Shown here piece by piece: positions 57,225-64,000 of a stretch of 64,000 nt of DNA (positions are counted from its first letter, which is position 1; the number at the start of each line of letters is the position of its first letter). Where the stretch lies: NCBI GenBank assembly GCA_035578175.1, contig JAQMRL010000003.1:85690969-85754968 (forward strand), given 5' to 3'. The notes under the pieces are model-generated. The model worked only from the letters and a program-made list of their open reading frames with translations, did no database searches and was not told the DNA's origin. Source of the DNA: Catonia carolina. Its lineage: Eukaryota; Arthropoda; Insecta; Hemiptera; Achilidae. Made by a program: the position numbers and the translations under genes.

Positions 57225-58310
57225 TTTACCTAACAAAAAATAAAAGGTCTCCCAAAAACCGTGGTCTCATTCGCCATTACGACGAAGTTAAAGTACTACT
57301 TGTTCTCCCCACGTTTGCTCTGTATGATGCCTAGGATTCAAATTTTAAAGCGGCTGTCATACCAATGCACAATCCTTGAAACAACTAGCAGGCAACAAAC
57401 AGTGTTGCATTTTGCCCAGGGCCGTTGGTTAAGGAAAGGGCTGTCTCATGGCGCGCGAAAAGTTGTACCGACAGCTGTTCGACTGTGACATCACTGCTCA
57501 GACACGGCTGCAAGACAGATCTGCGCTGTTTACACACATACATTCTCGGCTATTCATCTTAAAATATATGCCTAATGAATTAAGAATAAATGTCTATTCA
57601 TTGTTATTAATTGCAATTATCCGTAACATTATTTATAAAACAATAGATAGCAGTAATGTATAAGTATTATGACATTCTAAAAACAATATGTGACAAAAAC
57701 ATTTTGGGTTGCGTAAAATACTTAGTCTTATTCTAAAGGATATGACCTACGAAGAGATTGTAAAAAATAAATAAACAGAATTAAAATAAAAATCTTACAT
57801 AAGAAATGCGAATTAACGCTAACAATTATTTTATTTTTTGGAACGTATCCATTTCTTAGCTGTGTTCATGCAGTTTCTATCGTTTGATTTGTTCTATCAC
57901 TTACATAACCTGGGACCATGGATAGTTGCACCCACCTCCTCATGACCAAGTCTATTTATTCAAAATTTTAAAAATTCTATCACAATATTGGTCAATTAAT
58001 AGTTCATGTTATTAATACATTTTTCACGCTGAATAAAACGATAGTTTTTGCTTGTGTCGAACGATTGAGCGGTTTCCGAGATAGCAGGGGTTCAGAATAT
58101 TGTTAATAAATCAAAATTTAAGTAACATACACATTTGAAATTATGTATTCACAAAAAGAATATAATTCGCTTTGTTGAGTGAAAATTTCGAACTTTTCAA
58201 TCGAATACTTCTTGGGTTATACGCCTCTAAACGCATGAAAGTCTTTGCGATAGCATAAAAAACCAGGTCTTTTTGTCTTTCAACCTTGATATGGCAATTT
58301 TTAAACAATA
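57225..58310. other. Intergenic stretch
   Basis: No gene supported. The GC-richer part at 57290-57540 gives short frames without recognisable motifs. Confidence 0.45.
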
Positions 58311-58328
58311 TTAAAAATATAGGACAAT

Positions 58329-58697
58329 TTATGTTAAGTCCTGGTAAGTATACTTATCAAGCCCCGTTTATTGTACTTGTATTCGCATAATATTTTAGAA
58401 CTTTAAGCGCTATAAATTTAGCATAAACAGCCGTTGCATTAGTTTAAGATAAACGAAAATAAATAGTTCTGTTTCTTATTACTATCTAGCGCCAGAACAG
58501 TAGGATGTGTTTTTATGTTAAGTCCTGGTAAGTATACTTATCAAGCCCCGTTTATTGAACTTGTATTCGCATAATATTTTAGAAATTTTATTCGCTATAA
58601 ATTTAGCATAAACAGCCGTTGCATTAGTTTAAGATAAACTAAAATAAAAATATCACATTTTTTTTAAAAATACAAACGTAAAAAATTAAGTATAATG
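58329..58697. repeat. 184 bp tandem duplication related to the piggyBac-like MITE
   Basis: Two copies starting TATGTTAAGTCCTGGTAAG at 58330 and 58514. The motif GCCAGAACAGTAGGAT plus this block matches 46498-46590 inside the piggyBac-like MITE. Confidence 0.75.
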
Positions 58698-58699
58698 CA

Positions 58700-59100
58700 T
58701 ATGATAAGAAATTAATTCTATTAACTATATAATAAAACAATTAAATAAATGATTCAACTGCGCGCACGCCCATACGCACGCATAGAATTGAATTGAATTT
58801 TTTAAGATAACATTTAGTTTCTGTCGAGTATGCTTATCTGCAGAATTTGAACCATAATAGAGATTACAGTAAGTTCAAATAGAATCGGTTTGTCAATTAT
58901 TTTACAATATTTTACGACGGAAACATTTTAACCCTAAAACTTATTAAATTAGAACAGGCCACCGTTTGATCCAGGTAGGATCGGCACTGCTATTGTTTTA
59001 TAAAATCTCACCCTCGTGTTTTTGCTACCTAAGTAGATACTGGAAAAAATTGAGTAAACCAGACGATTTAAAAAATCATAGGATCAGTTTTTGAGACGCT
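58700..59100. other. AT-rich intergenic stretch
   Basis: No gene or element recognised. Confidence 0.45.
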
Positions 59101-59104
59101 TTGC

Positions 59105-60639
59105 TTTTTTACTTAGTGAGGAAGGTAACTGTAAAACACCTCACTCCTCGTTTTACTTAGTAAAACCACTACAGGGTCAAATCAGTCCTAAGACACTAAT
59201 CAGAATTATATTCTCTGAAAATAATGAATTTCATTATACAGCCAGACCCTGCGGTGAATGAAGTGAAGGTGTCATTTATGGATAGAACAGGGTACCGTTA
59301 GAGTTTCATTTAATAAATATATTTACCATTTCAAGTCTGGATGGTTTACCACCAACTTTAATCAGAGGGCACGGCATGCTGATAAGCCTACTTTTCCACT
59401 CAGTGAGGAAGGCAACTGTAAAACACATCACTCCTCGTTTTTAGTGCCTTTTACACCTCTACCTCTTCTGTTCTTAAATGATTCAGTCATTTAATTAGCT
59501 GATCATGTGATAAGAAACAGAACTATTTATTTTAGCTCTGGAACAAACAGATTGAATGTATCAGCATGCCGGGTCCTCTGAAAAGCACATATTTTCCACT
59601 CTACAAATGACACCTTCACTTCATTCACCACAGGGTCTGGCTGTATAATAAAATTCATTACTTTCAGAGGAGATAACTCTGATTAGTGTCTTTTACACCT
59701 CTACCTCTTCTGTTCTTAAATGATTCAGTCATTTAATTAGCTGACCATGTGATAAGATAGGACGATATTTTTATGGCTGATCCGAACACGGAGTTTATTC
59801 CAAAAATGATTTGATAATAATTTTAAACAATCTGTATTATGTATGTAGGTCATTCAGAAATTTATTATATGAAAGTAATGAATTTCATTATACAGCCGGA
59901 CCTTATGGTGAATGATGCGGAGGTGACATTTGCAGAGTGGAAGATATGCGCTTTTCAGAGGGTGCAGCATGCTGATAAGCGTACTTTTTTTTACTTAGTG
60001 AGGAAGGTAACTGTAAAACACCTCACTCCTCGTTTTACTTAGTAAAACCACTACAGGGTCAAATCAGTCCTAAGACACTAATCAGAATTATATTCTCTGA
60101 AAATAATGAATTTCATTATACAGCCAGACCCTGCGGTGAATGAAGTGAAGGTGTCATTTATGGATAGAACAGGGTACCGTTAGAGTTTCATTTAATAAAT
60201 ATATTTACCATTTCAAGTCTGGATGGTTTACCACCAACTTTAATCAGAGGGCACGGCATGCTGATAAGCCTACTTTTCCACTCAGTGAGGAAGGCAACTG
60301 TAAAACACATCACTCCTCGTTTTTAGTGCCTTTTACACCTCTACCTCTTCTGTTCTTAAATGATTCAGTCATTTAATTAGCTGATCATGTGATAAGAAAC
60401 AGAACTATTTATTTTAGCTCTGGAACAAACAGATTGAATGTATCAGCATGCGGGGTCCTCTGAAAAGCACATATTTTCCACTCTACAAATGACACCTTCA
60501 CTTCATTCACCACAGGGTCTGGCTGTATAATAAAATTCATTACTTTCAGAGGAGATAACTCTGAGTAGTGTCTTTTACACCTCTACCTCTTCTGTTCTTA
60601 AATGATTCAGTCATTTAATTAGCTGACCATGTGATAAGA
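59105..60639. repeat. Recent 653 bp direct duplication, period 882 bp
   Basis: 59105-59757 and 59987-60639 are nearly identical; one visible difference is GCCGGG versus GCGGGG near 59571 and 60453. Each copy contains a plus-strand retroposon body followed by a minus-strand copy meeting at the heads, so each is itself partly palindromic. A plus-strand fragment (59870-59985) lies between. Confidence 0.9.
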
Positions 60640-61045
60640 AACAGAACTATTTATTTTAGCCCTGGAACAAACAGATTGAATGTAAATAACTTGTCACTCC
60701 ACCTGTCTGTTATGACCAGAGTGCGAGATTATGGATTGCAAAAAGAGTTTCTATAAATTTCTAAAGATTGTTAAGATCATTAGCCTTAAGGATAGTTTAA
60801 ACCTCTAGTGGCTTAGCTAAGTAAAACGAGGATTTAGGCGGTTTACCTTTACCTTCCTCACTGAGTGGAAAATATGCTTATCAGCATGCCTGACCCTCCA
60901 AAAATCATCTACTTTCCACCCTGAAAATGTCACCTTCACTTCATTCACCACAGGGTCTGGATGTATAATGAAATTCATTACTTTCAGAGGAGATAACTCT
61001 GGCTAGTCTCTTTTTCACCTCTACCTCTTCTGTTCTTTCAATGCT
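59116..61045. mobile_element. Retroposon fragments in both orientations
   Basis: Plus-strand bodies at about 59116-59440, 59870-60050 and 60050-60325. Minus-strand copies at about 59441-59757, 60326-60710 and 60780-61045. The piece ending at 60720 includes the family head (CACCTGTCTGTTATG). This is a rearranged SINE-like cluster with no gene. Confidence 0.75.
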
Positions 61046-61452
61046 TCAGCAGAATAGATCACGCCATTCATTAAAAAACTACATTGTATAAGAGGAAAAA
61101 TTAATTATTTTTACGATGATTATTTTGTTCCGTCATGATTTCCTTATCAACATTTTATTTTATTCACAAAAAGCTTTCTACAAGTAATTTATTCACTGTT
61201 TTATTTTATAACATCTATTGATTTTTTTATTTGAAGGTACATGAGAATTTTTGAAAATTAACTGTACATTTAAATTTACAATAAACAAGTTGAGTCATCT
61301 AGAAAATTAATTGCAATAACAAATAGATAAAAAACAAAAAACCAATGATGACAAAGAAAATATTCTAAAGTACAGGATGTTCCGAAACGAAATTATCAAC
61401 ATTATCAAAATTACCGATTGTTCGGATTCCTAAAGAACCTGACGGACGAATG

Positions 61453-61935
61453 TAAGCTGATTTTTGGAGATGAAGGTTCGATGGTCCAAATCCTAGTAAA
61501 GGTAGTGACTTTTATTCGGATTTGAATGTTAGACAGTGGTTACAAAGTACTTTGTAACCATAATAATGTATTAACATAATACAGCTTTATTTGCATCGTA
61601 TTACGGTATAGAACTACTTATACCTTTGCTCATAACAGACAGGTGAAGTGGCAAATTATTTACACTCAATCTGCTAGTTGCAAGGCTAAAATAAAAAGTT
61701 CTGCTTCTTATAATGTAAGCTGATTTTTGGAGATGAAGGTTCGATGGTTCAAATCCTAGTAAAGGTAGTGACTTTTATTCGGATTTGAATACTAGACAGT
61801 GGTTACCGGTGTACTTTGATGAATGGGGTTTATTAACCATACTTTCTCGGGAATGGTAAGCCTGGGTCTGTACACGTCATACACCTCATCCTCATCTCAT
61901 TAGGTCATGGGGTTGCTTATTGTTTTATATTGAAA
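61453..61935 (+). mobile_element. tRNA-derived SINE pieces and a retroposon head inside the right arm
   Basis: A tRNA-SINE segment at 61453-61560 and a fuller one at 61713-61935 surround a retroposon head (61627-61712). Both SINE pieces start with the same TGTAAGCTGATTTTTGGAG, suggesting a local duplication. Confidence 0.75.
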
Positions 61936-61939
61936 CGAT

Positions 61940-63075
61940 AGCTGCGTAGCTTTTTCCTGCTTTTTCCTGCTAGCTGCGCAGCTTTTTCCTGCTAGCTGTG
62001 CAGCTTTTTTCTTGCTTATTCCTGCTAGCTGCACAGCTTTTTCCAGCTTATTCCTGCTAGCTGCGCAGCTTATTCCTGCTTATTCCTGCTAGCTGCGCAG
62101 CTTTTTCCTGCTAGCTGCACAGCTTTTTCCTGCTTTTTCCTGCTAGCTGCGCAGCTTTTTCCAGCTTATTCCTGCTAGCTGCGCAGCTTTTACCTGTTTA
62201 TTCCTGCTAGCTGCGCAGTCGACTGACCTGCTCTCTAAGCTGCGCAGTCGACTGCGCAGTCGACTGAGCAGTCGACTGACCTGCTCCCTAAGCTGCGCAG
62301 TCGACTGCGCAGTCGACTGACCTGCTAGCTGCGCAGTCGACTGACCTGCTCCCTAAGCTGCGCAGCCGACTGCGCAGTCGACTGACCTGCTAGCTGCGCA
62401 GCTTTTTCCAGCTTTTTCCAGCTTATTCCTGCTAGCTGCGCAGCTTTTTCCTGCTTATTCCTGCTAGCTGCACAGCTTTTTCCTGCTAGCTGCGCAGCTT
62501 TTTCCTGCTTATTCCTGCTAGCTGCGCAGCTTTTTCCTGCTTATTCCTGCTAGCTGCGCAGCTTTTTCCTGCTTATTCCTGCTAGCTGCGCAGCTTTTTC
62601 CTGCTTATTCCTGCTAGCTGCGCAGCTTTTTCCTGCTTATTCCTGCTAGCTGCGCAGCTTTTTCCTGCTTATTCCTGCTAGCTGCGCAGCTTTTTCCTGC
62701 TTATTCCTGCTAGCTGCGCAGCTTTTTCCTGCTTATTCCTGCTAGCTGCGCAGCTTTTTCCTGCTTATTCCTGCTAGCTGCGCAGCTTTTTCCTGCTTAT
62801 TCCTGCTAGCTGCGCAGCTTTTTCCAGCTTTTTCCTGCTAGCTGCGCAGCTTTTTCCAGCTTATTCCTGCTAGCTGCGCAGCTTTTTCCAGCTTATTCCT
62901 GTTAGCTGCGCAGCTTATTCCTGCTAGCTGCGTAGCTTTTTTCTGTTTTACTAAGTAAAACGAGGAGTGAGATGTTTTACAGTTGCCTTCCTCACCGAGT
63001 GGACCAGCTTTTTCCTGCTAGCTGCGCAGCTTTTTCCAGCTTATTCCTGTTAGCTGCGCAGCTTATTCCTGCTAG
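61940..63075. repeat. 32 bp satellite based on AGCTGCGCAGCT
   Basis: The unit is TTTTTCCTGCTTATTCCTGC plus TAGCTGCGCAGC (32 bp), nearly perfect in about 12 consecutive copies at 62440-62820 and variable elsewhere. AGCTGCGCAGCT is a perfect 12 bp palindrome. A sub-block at 62210-62395 uses GCAGTCGACTGCGCAGTCGA, also palindromic. Two short minus-strand retroposon scraps (62943-63003 and 63095-63144) interrupt or end it. Confidence 0.95.
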
Positions 63076-64000
63076 CCGTACAGCTTTTTTTCTGTTTTAC
63101 TAAGTAAAACGAGGAGTGAGATGTTTTACAGTTGCCTTCCTCACCTACGGATTAGGGCTTATCTTGTAGATCTCGGTCTCCCGGTCGCGTGGGTACCGAC
63201 CGCATCAAAACGAATGACGTCAATGATTACAAACTAAAGTACAGTGTGTTCCGAAACGAAATTACCGAAATTACTGAAATTACCGATTGTTCGGATCCCG
63301 AAAGAACCTAAGACCCGAAACCGGACGTAACGCGTTCTACGGAACGTTCGGATCCTGCTGGCACCTAAACCTCGTCGATCCGATCATCAGGTCACGTGTT
63401 ACAAGCTATCTCAGGTTCCATCGGGGATACGGCTACGGATTAGGGCTTGACATGTAGATCTCGATCTCCTGGTCACGTGGGTACCGCCCACGTCAAAATC
63501 GGTCCAGCGGTTGCGGAGAAAATCGGGTTTGAAAATTTGTCATTTTTTTTTATTTTTTTAAATTTTCAAACCTGATTTTCTCCGCAACCGCTGGGCCGAT
63601 TTTGATGCGGACGGTACCTACGTGACCAGGAGATCGAGATCTACAAGATAAGCCCTAATCCGTAGCCGTAACCCCTGTGGAACCTGAGATAGCTTGTAAC
63701 ACGTGACCTGGTTATCAGATCGATGAGATTTAGGGCTTATCTTGTAGATCTCGATCTCCTGGTCACGTGGATACCGCCCACATCAAAATCAGCCCAACGG
63801 TTGCGGAGAAAATCGGGTTTGAAAATTTGTAATTTTTTTTATTTTTTTAAATTTTCAAACCTGATTTTCTCCGCAACCGCTGGGCCGATTTTGATGCGGA
63901 CGGTACCTACGTGACCAGGAGATCGAGATCTACAAGATAAGCCCTAATCCGTAGCCGTAACCCCTGTGGAACCTGAGATAGCTTGTAACACGTGACCTGG

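Larger units (their letters stand above)
61250..64000 (-). repeat. Right long inverted arm, interrupted and running off the window
   Basis: 61250-61452 is the inverted copy of 50484-50669. After a 1.69 kb interruption, 63146-64000 is the inverted copy of about 50390 back to 49800, including the CCAGCAGGATCC block and palindromic units. About 100 bp of the left arm (50390-50480) has no right partner. Unit phasing also differs: two CAGGGGTTACGG-type units follow one another on the right. The outer end is not in the window. Confidence 0.85.

Noticed and set aside
61940..63075. CRISPR-like array
   Set aside because: The 32 bp units are contiguous with no unique spacers. It is a eukaryotic satellite.
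48833..64000. Assignment to Maverick/Polinton or to a named DNA virus
   Set aside because: No protein-primed polymerase, integrase, packaging ATPase, capsid or replication protein motif was seen, so the viral reading stays a hypothesis.

Overview
The window reads as repeat-dense, AT-rich intergenic DNA of an insect, most likely a hemipteran. The basis is the mix of elements: an arthropod-type Jockey LINE, RTE-type LINEs, mariner, hAT and piggyBac-like elements, tRNA-derived SINEs and a spliced polymerase II-type gene. The species cannot be read from the sequence. I found no conserved host protein-coding gene, no rRNA, no functional tRNA and no CRISPR array.

Layout. 1-8 kb: an RTE fragment inserted in a (CAA)n-tailed retroposon, then AT-rich DNA with tRNA-derived SINEs. 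8.5-10.6 kb: a mariner with an inverted 3' end and a CTAG-rich terminal-inverted-repeat (TIR) element. 11.6-15.1 kb: a three-layer nest of RTE inside hAT inside retroposon, plus an old duplication of its edge. 16.1-24.7 kb: copies of a TIR element with CTTTCTCTTGCC ends, one holding a full-length 4.6 kb Jockey LINE (18342-22976). Its ORF2 is intact, its ORF1 has one nonsense codon, and the ORFs meet in a TAATG stop/start overlap. 24.7-48 kb: mostly decayed repeats, including a second inverted mariner with a LINE inside it, hAT and piggyBac-like MITEs, LINE tails, SINEs and long stretches with nothing recognisable.

The most unusual part is 48.8-64.0 kb. Two long inverted arms (about 48833-50669 and 61250 to beyond the window end) flank about 10.6 kb. 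The outer part of each arm is a tandem array of about 289 bp units, and each unit is itself an imperfect palindrome with CACGTG boxes. Just inside the left arm is a TATA promoter, followed by a GC-richer multi-exon gene. It has serially duplicated CAA-rich exon modules, a 79-codon arginine-tailed ORF and a 378-codon Pro/Gln/Val-rich ORF, both with ATGs at splice acceptors, and a poly(A) signal. I recognise none of these proteins. The arrangement suggests a foldback-type element of at least 15 kb, or an endogenised viral-like unit, carrying its own spliced gene. The right arm has been invaded by a SINE and by a 32 bp satellite built on a 12 bp palindrome.

The Jockey proteins are the clearest set of genes that work together: ORF1 binds RNA, and ORF2 supplies endonuclease and reverse transcriptase. 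SINE tails resemble the RTE-like LINE tails here, which suggests they borrow that machinery.
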